Part shown: one piece after another, positions 47,316 through 55,772 of the stretch
How the letters are laid out: each line of letters begins with the position of its first letter
How positions within the stretch are numbered: position 1 is the first letter of the stretch
Origin: Microbacterium sp. H83
Lineage (GTDB): Bacteria > Actinomycetota > Actinomycetes > Actinomycetales > Microbacteriaceae
Assembly: GCF_001650405.1 (NCBI RefSeq)
Contig: NZ_LWCU01000012.1
Location: forward strand, 62,001 to 126,000
Direction of reading: 5' to 3'
DNA: 64,000 nucleotides
Notes under the pieces: model-generated
The model's database searches: none
What the model saw: the letters and a program-made list of their open reading frames with translations, nothing else
What the model was told of the DNA's origin: nothing
Program-made: the position numbers and the translations under genes

Positions 47316-47968
47316 GGCATCTTCTCCTCGAGCACGCCGTCGACGAGGGTGGCGAGGATCGACGGGCTTTCCAGCTGACCGATCACGCGGGCGGCGACTC
47401 GCCCGGAGCGGTCCAGCACCAGAGTCGTCGGCGTCGCCTGGATCGGCGTCACCTGCACGAACGCCAGCTTGACCTTGCCGTCGTTCACGTCGATGACACT
47501 CGGGTAGGTGACGCCGTTGTCCTTCGCGAACGACAACGCAGTCGCGGGCTGGTCGTAGGTGTTGACCCCGAGAAAGGCCACGCCCTCGTCGCGGTAGTCC
47601 TGCCAGACCTGTTCGAGGAACGGCGCCTCGACGATGCAGGGCCCGCACGCGGCGTACCAGAAGTTCACCACGAGGACCCCGCCTCGGTAGTCGTCGGACG
47701 ACACGTTCTCCTCGGTCTCGGTGACGCCTTCGAACTCGACCGGTTCACCACGCTCGGCTTCAGGGATCTCGATGACTTGGAAGTCACCGGCGATGAAGCC
47801 CTTCTCGTTGCCGTCCCGATACTGCTGAGAGAGGGAATCATTGGATGCGCAGCCCGCCAGCGCGATGAGAGCAGCCATCGACATGGCGGCGACTACGGTG
47901 CGACATCGACGACGTCCTCGCGAGGTACTGACCGCGGCGGGCGGTGGGTCGGCGGATCTGGAGTGCAT
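47312..47968 (-). CDS. TlpA/ResA-like thioredoxin lipoprotein
   Basis: A 218-residue lipoprotein (lipobox LAGC around residue 37-40) with a thioredoxin domain carrying CGPC in YAACGPCIVEAP and the cis-Pro region in VTPIQATPTTLVL. It receives electrons from CcdA and reduces substrates outside the membrane. As a lipoprotein it would depend on LspA and Lnt, both encoded a few kb upstream. AGGA precedes the ATG. Confidence 0.92.
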   Translation of the reverse strand: MHSRSADPPPAAVSTSRGRRRCRTVVAAMSMAALIALAGCASNDSLSQQYRDGNEKGFIAGDFQVIEIPEAERGEPVEFEGVTETEENVSSDDYRGGVLVVNFWYAACGPCIVEAPFLEQVWQDYRDEGVAFLGVNTYDQPATALSFAKDNGVTYPSVIDVNDGKVKLAFVQVTPIQATPTTLVLDRSGRVAARVIGQLESPSILATLVDGVLEEKMP

Positions 47969-48175
47969 GGAGGTTCCTGTTCAGGTGCGCGTGTGGGAAG
48001 GGCGTCACAGTCGCTCGCCTCACGGACGCGTATCGACATCACGTGCGAAGGAGAGAACGAGTCCGCTGCGGCGCCGGGTGCCATCGCGGCCCGCGCTGGC
48101 GCGGTCGCCGGGACGACGATCAGTTGGCGCGCGTCGACGGCGGGGTGCTGACGACGCGATGGGGACCGCGGGAAC

Positions 48176-48667
48176 TCAGGTCCGCGAGACGCGGAGTTGC
48201 AGCAGGGTGGATGCTGTCACCCGGACACCTATCCGCGGGAGCACGGGGGCGATTGTGGCGAACCTCCACACGATGTCCTTCGTCGACGATGGCCGACGCC
48301 ATCGGGCGGTGACAACGAGAAGCAGGGCACCGCAGAGGACTCCGACCGCGCACACAACGGCGCCCAGTCCCTCGCCCGGCGAGGTGGCCGCCTTCCCGGA
48401 TGCCCCGGAGACCACCTCGGATGGATCGTCGGCTGCTCCGAAGTGGGCTGTCGGGTCGGGGCCGGAGGCTGAGACCGCCGTCGGAGGGACAGGCGCCGCG
48501 CTGACCGTCGCGCACGCGACGCCGAGCATCAGCAGCATCGACAAGAGCACGAGAAGGACAAGACTCGAGGAGAAGGGCGCACGCGGATGAGCCGGTATGG
48601 TCAGGGGTGTCTCCTGTGCCGTTCTCGCGCTGCCGGCACCGACGAGAGGACCCCGCCGCTCATCCAC
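48176..48667 (-). CDS. DUF6153-type small membrane protein (copy 2)
   Basis: About 163 residues if started at GTG 48667, which has AGGAG 7 bp upstream and overlaps the M23 stop by 8 nt. It has two membrane segments (SSLVLLVLLSMLLMLGVACA, and after a Ser/Asp loop GLGAVVCAVGVLCGALLLVV). The second starts around a Cys as in the other copies, and the protein ends in LRVSRT. The loop has fewer His/Cys than copy 1. It is followed by the TlpA-CcdA-ResB-CcsB cassette. Function unknown; the start is less certain than the rest. Confidence 0.6.
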   Translation of the reverse strand: MDERRGPLVGAGSARTAQETPLTIPAHPRAPFSSSLVLLVLLSMLLMLGVACATVSAAPVPPTAVSASGPDPTAHFGAADDPSEVVSGASGKAATSPGEGLGAVVCAVGVLCGALLLVVTARWRRPSSTKDIVWRFATIAPVLPRIGVRVTASTLLQLRVSRT

Positions 48668-49616
48668 TCGTCTTCTCCTGCAACCAGGAGACGGGGTCGA
48701 GCTTGCCGTTCTTCGTCGACACCTCGAGGTGCAGGTGCGCACCGAAGCTGCGGCCGGTGTTGCCGACTCTTCCGACCACGGTCCCCGCCGAGACGGTCTG
48801 GCCTTCGCGGACGCCGAGCGATCCGTTCAGCATGTGCGCATACCGACTGAACACCGTCTGGCCGTCCACGGTGCTCTCGATGTAGACGGTCACCCCGAAA
48901 GCTCCGCCGTTCTCGGTCGCGATGCGCACCGTTCCCCCCGCGATGGCCCGGATCTGAGAGCCCTCCCCTGGCGTGAAGTCCGCCCCTTCATGCATCCGTC
49001 CCCATCGAGGTCCGAAGTTGGACGACGTGGGAACGCTGACGGGGAACGGCCACTGGACGTCTGCATCCGGGGCCGACTGCAGTGATCCGTTGAAGTAGCG
49101 GATCCCGGCGGCAGCTGCGAGTTGCGGAGCCGATGAGACGCTGTAGTCGTTCTCCCGACGAAGGTCCACTGCTGCGGTGTCCCCGGGCACCACGAAGGCC
49201 TGGATGTCGTCGCTCGCCAGGTTCTGAGTGGAGGAGAACCGTGCGTTGGTATCGGCTCTGGATGCTTCGATGGTCGCCGCGGGGATGGTCATGCCGACCA
49301 TGAAAGAGGAAGCGACTGCGAGTGTGCCGACCGCGATGAGCTTCTTTCCGATGTTCCGGGCGCGGGACCCAGCAGGCGAGGGCTGTCCACGTGGGGCGTC
49401 GTCCTCAGGCGCGCCCTGGATCGCGACCGTCGACGCCGCCGCATCCGGCTCGCCGAGTGGTGTGGACTCGCGAGCGCGCCGGAGCTCTGCGCGAGTGAGT
49501 TGCGGAATCCTATCCGTTGCGGCCGCGGCTCTCTGGTATCGGAGGGCCGCGCGAGTGAGGGCCGGTTCACGTCGAGCGTCAGTAGTCGCCGCCTGGCGAG
49601 TTTCATGCGCGGTCAC
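48660..49616 (-). CDS. M23 (LytM) peptidase, membrane-anchored
   Basis: A 318-residue protein. A cytosolic Ala/Arg-rich lead (about 85 residues) precedes one membrane anchor (KKLIAVGTLAVASSFMVGMTI). The C-terminal LytM domain has its ligands in MHEGADFTP and AHLHLEVST. It ends with the sequence PVSWLQEKTSG. It trims or remodels peptidoglycan. Its GTG overlaps the second lnt gene by GTGA, and it is coupled to the DUF6153 gene downstream, so it is part of the island operon. Confidence 0.87.
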   Translation of the reverse strand: MTAHETRQAATTDARREPALTRAALRYQRAAAATDRIPQLTRAELRRARESTPLGEPDAAASTVAIQGAPEDDAPRGQPSPAGSRARNIGKKLIAVGTLAVASSFMVGMTIPAATIEASRADTNARFSSTQNLASDDIQAFVVPGDTAAVDLRRENDYSVSSAPQLAAAAGIRYFNGSLQSAPDADVQWPFPVSVPTSSNFGPRWGRMHEGADFTPGEGSQIRAIAGGTVRIATENGGAFGVTVYIESTVDGQTVFSRYAHMLNGSLGVREGQTVSAGTVVGRVGNTGRSFGAHLHLEVSTKNGKLDPVSWLQEKTSG

Positions 49617-51223
49617 TGTTCGACCTTTCGGGTTGGGTCGTCGTAGAGGTGTGCAAGGCGAGTCGAACGCCGACGAGAGTGGATGGCGAGCCCGACGATG
49701 GCCCCGATCCCGAGGATGACGATGCCGGGCGCGGTCCACTGGTCGACGAAGATCCCCGGTGCCGTGCCGGTGCGCAGGGGAACGTCCGTGATCTCAGCGG
49801 CGACCTCATCCACGCCAGCGGTCGCGAGGATGCTTCCGTCCGGGGCGATGACCTGACTGGTGCCGACGGTGGACACGTTGACCACGCTCTTCCCGGTCTG
49901 GATGGCGCGCATGCGAGCGAAGGCGAGCTGTTGGAGGTTCTCATCCGATCCACGGAAGTCGGCGTTATTGGTCTGAAAGACGAAGAGTCCCACGTCTCGT
50001 TCGGCGCCGGCGCGGATGACGCCGTCGAAGATGACGTCGAAGCAGATCGCCAACCCGATGGCGGTCTTCCCCACTGTGACGACGGGCGCATTGGTGCCCG
50101 GTGTGTATTCGCGTTGGATGAGCCCGACGAGATCCGGCGCCAACTGCTCATAGAACCATCGGTCGGGGACGTACTCACCGAACGGGACTGGATTGACCTT
50201 GTCGTGGATCTGGGGATCGAGCGAGTCCTGCGTCCAGACGAACGAGGTGTTGAACGTCTCGGCGCCTCTCGTCGTCGCGGCATTGCCGAGGAGGGGGCTC
50301 CCCGACCTGGTCACGATCTCATCCAGCACAGCGCCGGCTCGTTCGTCTCGGAAGGGGTCGAACTCCGCCGATCCTTCCGGCCAGACGAGCAGATCGGTCT
50401 TCCGGTCGAGGAGCGGTTCCGTCGCGTCGACTTGAGCGCTCAGCAGCTCTCCAGGGGATCGGTCGTCGAAGTATCCGGAGGGGCCGTTGCCCTGAACCCA
50501 CCCGACTCGGAAGGCGCCCGCATCCGTCGTCGGGAACTGCGGGATGACGGTGAGCCCGACGAGGAGAAGCACAGCAGGCGCTGTGGCGGGCAGAAATCGC
50601 AGCCCCATGCGCAACCACTGCACGACGCTGGCCGAGATCGTCGCGATGACGAGCGAGAGACCGGTCACTCCGACCCAGGAGGCGACCTCGGGGAAGGGCC
50701 CCTCCACCTGTGTCATCCCGAGGCGCGCCCACGGGAATCCCCCGTATGGCCACGATCCCAGCGTTATCTCCCGCCCGACCCAGAGCACGCCGATGAGTAC
50801 GGGAACGACGATGACGTGAAGGACGGCGCCGCGTCGGAGTCGACTCGTCCACTTGTACGCCAGCGCTATGGGGATCGCACCGATTCCGAAGATCATGGAC
50901 TGAAGCCCGACCAGTGCGATGCGGGGTACCGGGCCGAGAAACTCACCGACCCAGTCCAGGTGCAGCGAGTAGAAGGTCACGCCGAACACAAGACCTACGA
51001 GCAGCGCTCCACCGATGCTGCGCCCGACGGTGGTCGCCAGGGCGACGATGACGCTCACGAATGCGAGCGGCCACCAGCTGAGCTCTGGGCTCGCGAGGTC
51101 CATCGCGAGCCCGGCGGCCGCGGCGAGCGGAACTGCGAGCCACAGTGTGATGAGTGGACGCATCGGATCGGTCTCCGTCGAGCGGGAACTGCGTAGGCGC
51201 GTGGATGTGAGTGTCTCAGTCAT
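49613..51223 (-). CDS. lnt: apolipoprotein N-acyltransferase Lnt (island copy)
   Basis: A 536-residue second Lnt. The triad is Glu in LLVWPEGSAE, Lys in IHDKVNPVPFGEYVP and Cys in AICFDVIFDG. It shares long blocks with the chromosomal copy (SWPYGGFPWARL, VQGNGPSGYFD, QTNNADFRG, LQQLAFARMRAI), so it is a close actinobacterial paralogue, not a distant import. It differs in the N-terminus and ends in a basic tail. It lies two bases from ctaG. It could serve lipoproteins made by the island. Confidence 0.92.
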   Translation of the reverse strand: MTETLTSTRLRSSRSTETDPMRPLITLWLAVPLAAAAGLAMDLASPELSWWPLAFVSVIVALATTVGRSIGGALLVGLVFGVTFYSLHLDWVGEFLGPVPRIALVGLQSMIFGIGAIPIALAYKWTSRLRRGAVLHVIVVPVLIGVLWVGREITLGSWPYGGFPWARLGMTQVEGPFPEVASWVGVTGLSLVIATISASVVQWLRMGLRFLPATAPAVLLLVGLTVIPQFPTTDAGAFRVGWVQGNGPSGYFDDRSPGELLSAQVDATEPLLDRKTDLLVWPEGSAEFDPFRDERAGAVLDEIVTRSGSPLLGNAATTRGAETFNTSFVWTQDSLDPQIHDKVNPVPFGEYVPDRWFYEQLAPDLVGLIQREYTPGTNAPVVTVGKTAIGLAICFDVIFDGVIRAGAERDVGLFVFQTNNADFRGSDENLQQLAFARMRAIQTGKSVVNVSTVGTSQVIAPDGSILATAGVDEVAAEITDVPLRTGTAPGIFVDQWTAPGIVILGIGAIVGLAIHSRRRSTRLAHLYDDPTRKVEQ

Positions 51224-51225
51224 GT

Positions 51226-52164
51226 TCAGGTGTCCCGCTCGCGCAGCTTCTCGAGATAGGCGTTGTACTCATCGAGCTCGGAGGACCCGTGCTGGTCCTC
51301 GTAGCGGTCTTGCGCCTGGGACCGTGCCGTGTCGTCCCGGAACCATCGATGCATGACGTAGATCAACATCAGCAGCGTCGGCGCTTCGCCGTACGACCAT
51401 GCGAGTCCCCCGGCGAGCCTCTGATCCTCGATGGGATCCAGGCCCATCGCCTGCGTGGGAGCGACGAAGTGCGTGATGAGCATGGTGGTCGACATCATGA
51501 GAAACACGCCGAAGAACGCATGCAGGGCGGCTTCGGCGAATACGTCCAGGGCGCGACCGCCATGGCTGAGCCGGACGGGAAGCGGATCGGAACTGAGGAT
51601 GGGGATGGTGAAGATGATGCCCGCCGCGAGGAAAGCCACTTCCAGTGCTATGTGACCTGTGGTCGAGCCTAAGATCGTGTCCGCGAGCCCTGCTAGGTAT
51701 AAGCCATAGAACGCCGCGAGGTAGAGCGGGAGCGCGGTCCACGGGCTCAATGTCCACCGAGCGAGTCTGCTGCGCAGGCCGGCATGAGCCATGGTCAGAA
51801 CCACACGCCCCATTCCCCGGTGCGGGGTCGCGCGAAGCAGCAACGTCCCCGGGGATCCCAAGACGAGCAGTGGCGGGATCGCCATCATCAAGGTGAGCTG
51901 CTGGAACATGAACACCGACATCAGCGCGTAGCCGTAGTTCTCGACCGCCAGTCCGGTCGTCGCCGCAAGACCTGCGCACCCGCTGAGGAAGCTGAGTGTG
52001 CGCCACACTGACCATCTCCGACCGTGCACCCACATCCGAATCGCGCCGACGGAGTAGAAAACCGCAAGGAGCCCTGCGACTGCAGGCAGCACGGGAAGCG
52101 CCCCCGGGACCACGGCGAAGTAGTCGGGGAAGGAAGGTGGGGCATCGGGGATCCACAGCGTCAT
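51226..52164 (-). CDS. CtaG-type cytochrome oxidase copper assembly protein
   Basis: A 312-residue polytopic membrane protein of the CtaG/Caa3 assembly family, with at least seven helices. Marker segments are MSVFMFQQLTLMMAIPPLLVLGSP, LALEVAFLAAGIIFTIPILS, and AEAALHAFFGVFLMMSTTMLI with conserved His/Met. Family members help to load copper into cytochrome oxidase. A second such domain is fused to CopD at 56426-58324. No oxidase subunit gene is near. Confidence 0.85.
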   Translation of the reverse strand: MTLWIPDAPPSFPDYFAVVPGALPVLPAVAGLLAVFYSVGAIRMWVHGRRWSVWRTLSFLSGCAGLAATTGLAVENYGYALMSVFMFQQLTLMMAIPPLLVLGSPGTLLLRATPHRGMGRVVLTMAHAGLRSRLARWTLSPWTALPLYLAAFYGLYLAGLADTILGSTTGHIALEVAFLAAGIIFTIPILSSDPLPVRLSHGGRALDVFAEAALHAFFGVFLMMSTTMLITHFVAPTQAMGLDPIEDQRLAGGLAWSYGEAPTLLMLIYVMHRWFRDDTARSQAQDRYEDQHGSSELDEYNAYLEKLRERDT

Positions 52165-52213
52165 CGACGGGCGCTCTCCGTGATGTCGAGGTGTGGAGCA
52201 CGTGAGAGGAACA

Positions 52214-52549
52214 TCATGGACGCGGGAACTTGATGAGACTTCCGGCGACCAGGAACACGACCGCCGCAGCAGCCTGAACCCCAACCCACACCGGTCCTTC
52301 GAACGGGAATGGTGCCACGGGGTTCCACAGAACCGCGATGGCGACGAACACCGGCGCCCACCACCAGTGACGCGCCTGCACAGCAAACCACCCCACGATG
52401 ATGGCCAGGATCGACGTCACGTAGAGCACCACAGCTGCCCATTCGGTCGTCAGCAGCACAGGCGCGAGGAACAGGACCGCTGCGGCAATGAGGCTGGGCG
52501 CGAGCGCATTTCTCTGGTAGGTGGAGGGAGTGCGCTTCTTCTGCGTCAT
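52214..52549 (-). CDS. small membrane protein, DUF6804-like
   Basis: A 111-residue protein with three or four membrane segments (SLIAAAVLFLAPVLL; AVVLYVTSILAIIVGWFAV; WAPVFVAIAVLWN; GVQAAAAVVFLVAGSLI). The layout YQRNALAPS at the start and EGPVWVGVQ near the end resembles the DUF6804 family as I recall it; this is not verified. Function unknown. Its start overlaps the lspA stop by ATGA, so the two are co-translated. Confidence 0.6.
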   Translation of the reverse strand: MTQKKRTPSTYQRNALAPSLIAAAVLFLAPVLLTTEWAAVVLYVTSILAIIVGWFAVQARHWWWAPVFVAIAVLWNPVAPFPFEGPVWVGVQAAAAVVFLVAGSLIKFPRP

Positions 52550-53085
52550 ATCCGGTCACTCATCTCGTTGTCGTTCAGATGTGAGGAAACACTCTGAGGG
52601 TCCTCAGGGGTGTTGCGTCGTCGGCGTAAAAGGCCGATGGCGAGCACAACAGCCCCCACCGCCAACGCGACGTCGGCGATATTTCCGATGAAAAGGTCTG
52701 AATAGGCGAGAAAGTCCGTCACGTACCCGCGACCAAAACCCGGCGGCGCGAAGAGGCGGTCAAGCACGTTGCCGATAGCTCCCCCGAGTATGAACCCGAT
52801 ACCGACCGCCCACCATGCGGTACGGGACCGGATGGCGCTGATGAAGAGGGCGACCGTTGCGATGACGCCCACCGCCGTAAGCAACGGGGTCGCGCCGGAG
52901 CCGAACGAGAGGATCGCGCCGGGGTTGAACGCGAGCTGCAGCCCGAAAAGGTCACCCAACAGCGGTATACGCTCCGTGGTGCTCAGCTCCGCGAGGGCCA
53001 TGGCCTTCGACACCTGGTCAATGGCAACCGTCGCACCTGCAACCGCGAAGGCGACCGCGTTTTTCGGAATCCGGGCGTTCATCAT
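52546..53085 (-). CDS. lspA: signal peptidase II LspA
   Basis: A 179-residue aspartyl protease with four membrane helices that cleaves lipoprotein signal peptides. Conserved elements: TVAIDQVSKAMAL, FNPGAILSFG, GGAIGNVLDRL (first catalytic Asp) and VTDFLAYSDLFIGNIADVAL (second Asp). ATG 53085 or 53082 is likely used; GAAGGG lies before them. Together with the nearby lnt it gives the island its own lipoprotein-processing pair. lspA genes are also known beside Cd/Zn ATPases in other metal islands. Confidence 0.92.
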   Translation of the reverse strand: MMNARIPKNAVAFAVAGATVAIDQVSKAMALAELSTTERIPLLGDLFGLQLAFNPGAILSFGSGATPLLTAVGVIATVALFISAIRSRTAWWAVGIGFILGGAIGNVLDRLFAPPGFGRGYVTDFLAYSDLFIGNIADVALAVGAVVLAIGLLRRRRNTPEDPQSVSSHLNDNEMSDRI

Positions 53086-53489
53086 CACCCTTCGATCTCG
53101 GTGTCCGCCGCCGCGCGGTCTTCGCGGCGTCGCTTCCGCCCGGCGACTGCGACACCGACGGCTCCCGCGGCGAGAACGAATCCGATACCGATTACGAAGA
53201 TGATCCCGAGGAACCCGAGATCGTCCCGCTCTACTGGTCGCTCCCCGTTCTGTCTTTCGTGACGTTCCTTGTCCGACTCAGTCTCGGTCGGAGTTCCCGA
53301 AGGGGTAGGTGCTTCCGAAGGGCTGGGACTTGCGGTCGGCGACGGCGTCGAGGACACAGCCGGCGGCACGGTTTCCGTCGCCGCGGCCGCGGACGTTGCC
53401 TGCGAGCCCAGCATGAAGGTCGCGGCCGCCACCAGCAGCACCGCAGCGACTGCGTGTTCCAGTCTCTTAGTGATGTTCTGATGTCTCAT
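53085..53489 (-). CDS. small secreted Pro/Ser/Thr-rich membrane protein
   Basis: A 134-residue protein with an N-terminal signal peptide (VAAVLLVAAATFMLGSQATSAAA), a low-complexity loop rich in Thr, Pro, Ser and Glu (about residues 40-85) and a C-terminal membrane helix (LGIIFVIGIGFVLAAGAVGVAVAG) followed by RKRRRED. It looks like an extracytoplasmic tether or scaffold. No domain is recognised. It overlaps the lspA start. Confidence 0.6.
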   Translation of the reverse strand: MRHQNITKRLEHAVAAVLLVAAATFMLGSQATSAAAATETVPPAVSSTPSPTASPSPSEAPTPSGTPTETESDKERHERQNGERPVERDDLGFLGIIFVIGIGFVLAAGAVGVAVAGRKRRREDRAAADTEIEG

Positions 53490-53529
53490 GCGTTTTCCTC
53501 ATTCCGGGGTTCACTGACGTGGGCGTTGT

Positions 53530-54525
53530 TCAGGGGCGTTTCATGATCCGCCGTGCGATGAGCATCGCGTCGCGACGTGCTCCGTCGAAGGTGTCGGCGT
53601 CCGGCTTGCTGTACAGCGGCATGCCGGCGATGAACAGACCAGGCACCGCTGTCGTTCCGCGTCCGCGAGGCGAGTCTCGAACGTCAGTCGGGAGCCAGGT
53701 GTCGGCGGGCAGATAGCCGGTCGCGAAGATCACCGACTGCGGAGCGGTTCGCTGACCATCTTCGAAGATGATGTGTGCTCCGTCGACGGCCACCGCAGCG
53801 GGCATCAACGTGACGCCGAGCGCCTCCCAGTTAGGAGAGTGTGATGCCCTACCGTCGCGCAACTGCCGCCCCATCCAGCGGCCCCGTCCCGCTCCGGGAC
53901 TGTGACCTTGCGGCGACCTGGACGACAACGTGACGCGGTGGGAGCTGCTGAGTTCGCGCGCAACCTGCTGTCCGCTGTGACCCGCCCCGATGATGAGAAC
54001 GTCGCCCGCGGGAATCTGTGTCGGGCCACGATAGTCCGCGCTGTGTAGGACTATGCCCGGCGCCTGCGTCTCTACGGCCCAGCTAGGAATACGCGGGCGA
54101 CCTGCGGATCCGCTCGCGCAGACGATATTGCGAGTCTGAACCTGCCCCTCATTGGTGGAGAGGAGGAGGGTCGACCCGTCGCCTAGACGCTGCACGCCGG
54201 TCGCACGAACGCCCCACGTGGTGGTGATGCGCAGCGAGGACTCCACCGACAGGAGATGCTCTTCGATCTCGCGCGGCGAGGGGTGGCGGTAGGGGTCTCC
54301 GGCGAGATGACGTCCTGCTACGGCGCTGCGTCCCGCTTCGGTCAACAGCTTCATCGATGACCAGCGATATCCCCACGAGCGTCGACCATCGCAGTCACTG
54401 TCGATGACCGCGAAGTCCCGCTGCGGAACCAGTCCCATTCGCGCGAGCTCCGAAGCGACGGAGAGCCCGGCGTGGCCCGAGCCCACGATGATGACCCGAC
54501 GGTGAGACAGCCCTGCTAGCGTCAC
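53530..54525 (-). CDS. FAD/NAD(P)-binding oxidoreductase (flavin monooxygenase-like)
   Basis: A 331-residue two-dinucleotide-domain flavoprotein. FAD motif IVGSGHAGLSVASEL at the N-terminus, NAD(P) motif LIIGAGHSGQQVARE at about residue 165, and the late ATGYLPADTWLP typical of the flavin-containing monooxygenase and thioredoxin-reductase-like group. The GTG overlaps the DsbA-like gene stop by GTGA. Substrate unknown; the context suggests a thiol or metal(loid) redox role, but that is inference. Confidence 0.8.
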   Translation of the reverse strand: MTLAGLSHRRVIIVGSGHAGLSVASELARMGLVPQRDFAVIDSDCDGRRSWGYRWSSMKLLTEAGRSAVAGRHLAGDPYRHPSPREIEEHLLSVESSLRITTTWGVRATGVQRLGDGSTLLLSTNEGQVQTRNIVCASGSAGRPRIPSWAVETQAPGIVLHSADYRGPTQIPAGDVLIIGAGHSGQQVARELSSSHRVTLSSRSPQGHSPGAGRGRWMGRQLRDGRASHSPNWEALGVTLMPAAVAVDGAHIIFEDGQRTAPQSVIFATGYLPADTWLPTDVRDSPRGRGTTAVPGLFIAGMPLYSKPDADTFDGARRDAMLIARRIMKRP

Positions 54526-55187
54526 TGCGCCTCGCGTGCAGCAACGATGGCGTTCTCGAGGTCGTCGTACCGCTCGAGTGTGACGGGCTCTCCGTCGACG
54601 AAGAAGGTCGGTGTACCGCTGACCCCCAACGCCTGGCCGTCGTTGTAGTCGAGGTCGACACGTTCGACTGTGCCCGAATCTGCGATCGCCGCGTCGTACG
54701 CGGCCATGTCCAGGCCGATCTCCTCCGCGAATCCTCGGAAGACGCTCGCCCGGGACTCCTGAGCTTCTCCCCACTGCGACTGGGTCTCGAAGAGCATGCG
54801 GTACATCTCTTCGAGACGGCCCTGTTGAGCCGCTGCTTCCGCCGCGTACGCAGCGTTCCGGGAATTCAGATGACCGGGCAGCGGGAAGTACCGGATGACA
54901 TACGTGATCTCTCCGTCGTACCTCTTCCGCAGATCTTCAACCACGGGATAGAAAGCACCGCACGCTTCGCATTCGAAGTCGAGGAACTCCACGATGGTCA
55001 CGGCCCCCTCTCCCCCGTCATCGAGTACGTAAGAGTTGTCTCGGAGCACCTGAGGCGCGGTTCCCCCGTCCTCGGACGCGGGCGGCGCGGAGTTCCTTTG
55101 ATTCACGAGGACGAAGATCACAGCGACAACGATGAGGACGATGGCAACGGCAACAGCAACGAGGCCGGCTTTCACGGCAGGTTTCAT
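54522..55187 (-). CDS. DsbA-family thioredoxin-fold oxidoreductase
   Basis: A 221-residue membrane-anchored protein: an N-terminal helix (AVKAGLVAVAVAIVLIVVAVIFVLV) and a DsbA/Thioredoxin_4 domain with active site FECEACGAFYPV, and cis-Pro loop LGVSGTPTFFVDG. It would form or shuffle disulfides outside the cytosol. GGAG is well placed before ATG 55187. Coupled to the flavoprotein gene. A DUF6153 gene lies directly upstream. Confidence 0.88.
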   Translation of the reverse strand: MKPAVKAGLVAVAVAIVLIVVAVIFVLVNQRNSAPPASEDGGTAPQVLRDNSYVLDDGGEGAVTIVEFLDFECEACGAFYPVVEDLRKRYDGEITYVIRYFPLPGHLNSRNAAYAAEAAAQQGRLEEMYRMLFETQSQWGEAQESRASVFRGFAEEIGLDMAAYDAAIADSGTVERVDLDYNDGQALGVSGTPTFFVDGEPVTLERYDDLENAIVAAREAQ

Positions 55188-55262
55188 TGGGTACTCCACA
55201 GACAGGTGACACGGACGAAGGTCGAGAAACGGCCCGCGCTCGTTGCGCGGTCCTTCGGTGTG

Positions 55263-55715
55263 TCAGGTGCGGGAGAGACCGAGAGCCGTTAGAGGCAAGG
55301 ACATTCGCCGTGGAGTGGGGCGAGCCGTGGGTGCAGACGACAGCATCGTTCTGACGGCTGTCGAGAACGCCCAACCCGCGTCACGGTACAACATGCGGTA
55401 TAGGAGGACGGCCGCCACGAGCCCGCACAGAATTCCGAGGACGCACAGTACAGCGCCTGTGGCGGGGTCCAGTTCCGAACTGGGCGACGACTCCTCGGCG
55501 ACGCTCGTCGCTTCATCGGCAACGACACTCGAATCCCCGGACGCCGTCATTACGACACTCGGCGCGGCCTGCGAGGTGAGTTCGGCGCTGCCGTGCGCTG
55601 CGGCGCCGATTGCGAAAACGAGCAAGAGCGCTAGTCCGATGGTGGTAATGAGCCGCATTATCAATTGGCTCCGACTTGACAGCCCATCACGGGCAGGTCG
55701 AATCGAATGAACCAC
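55263..55715 (-). CDS. DUF6153-type small membrane protein (copy 3)
   Basis: A 150-residue protein with two membrane segments (LITTIGLALLLVFAIGAAA and, after a Ser/Asp/Glu-rich loop, ATGAVLCVLGILCGLVAAVLL) and the C-terminus LGLSRT. The second helix again opens with a Cys. The GTG at 55715 is chosen because TACAAT (55722-55727, minus strand) ends 6 nt before it, giving a leaderless start; ATG 55658 is the alternative. It heads the DsbA-flavoprotein cassette. Confidence 0.62.
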   Translation of the reverse strand: MVHSIRPARDGLSSRSQLIMRLITTIGLALLLVFAIGAAAHGSAELTSQAAPSVVMTASGDSSVVADEATSVAEESSPSSELDPATGAVLCVLGILCGLVAAVLLYRMLYRDAGWAFSTAVRTMLSSAPTARPTPRRMSLPLTALGLSRT

Positions 55716-55772
55716 ACGTCGATTGTAGCCAGCGCGTTGAAGCGATTCTTTGAATCAGCCGTCCTACCGAAC

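Noticed and set aside
47969-48175. possible gene or riboswitch between DUF6153 copy 2 and TlpA
   Set aside because: No conserved leader fold or plausible coding frame was found; only GC-rich sequence with weak stems.
48660-49739. M23 peptidase starting at the frame's first possible codon 49739
   Set aside because: The upstream 41 codons overlap the end of lnt out of frame and look like its shadow. GTG 49616, which overlaps the lnt stop by GTGA, fits the island's coupling pattern.
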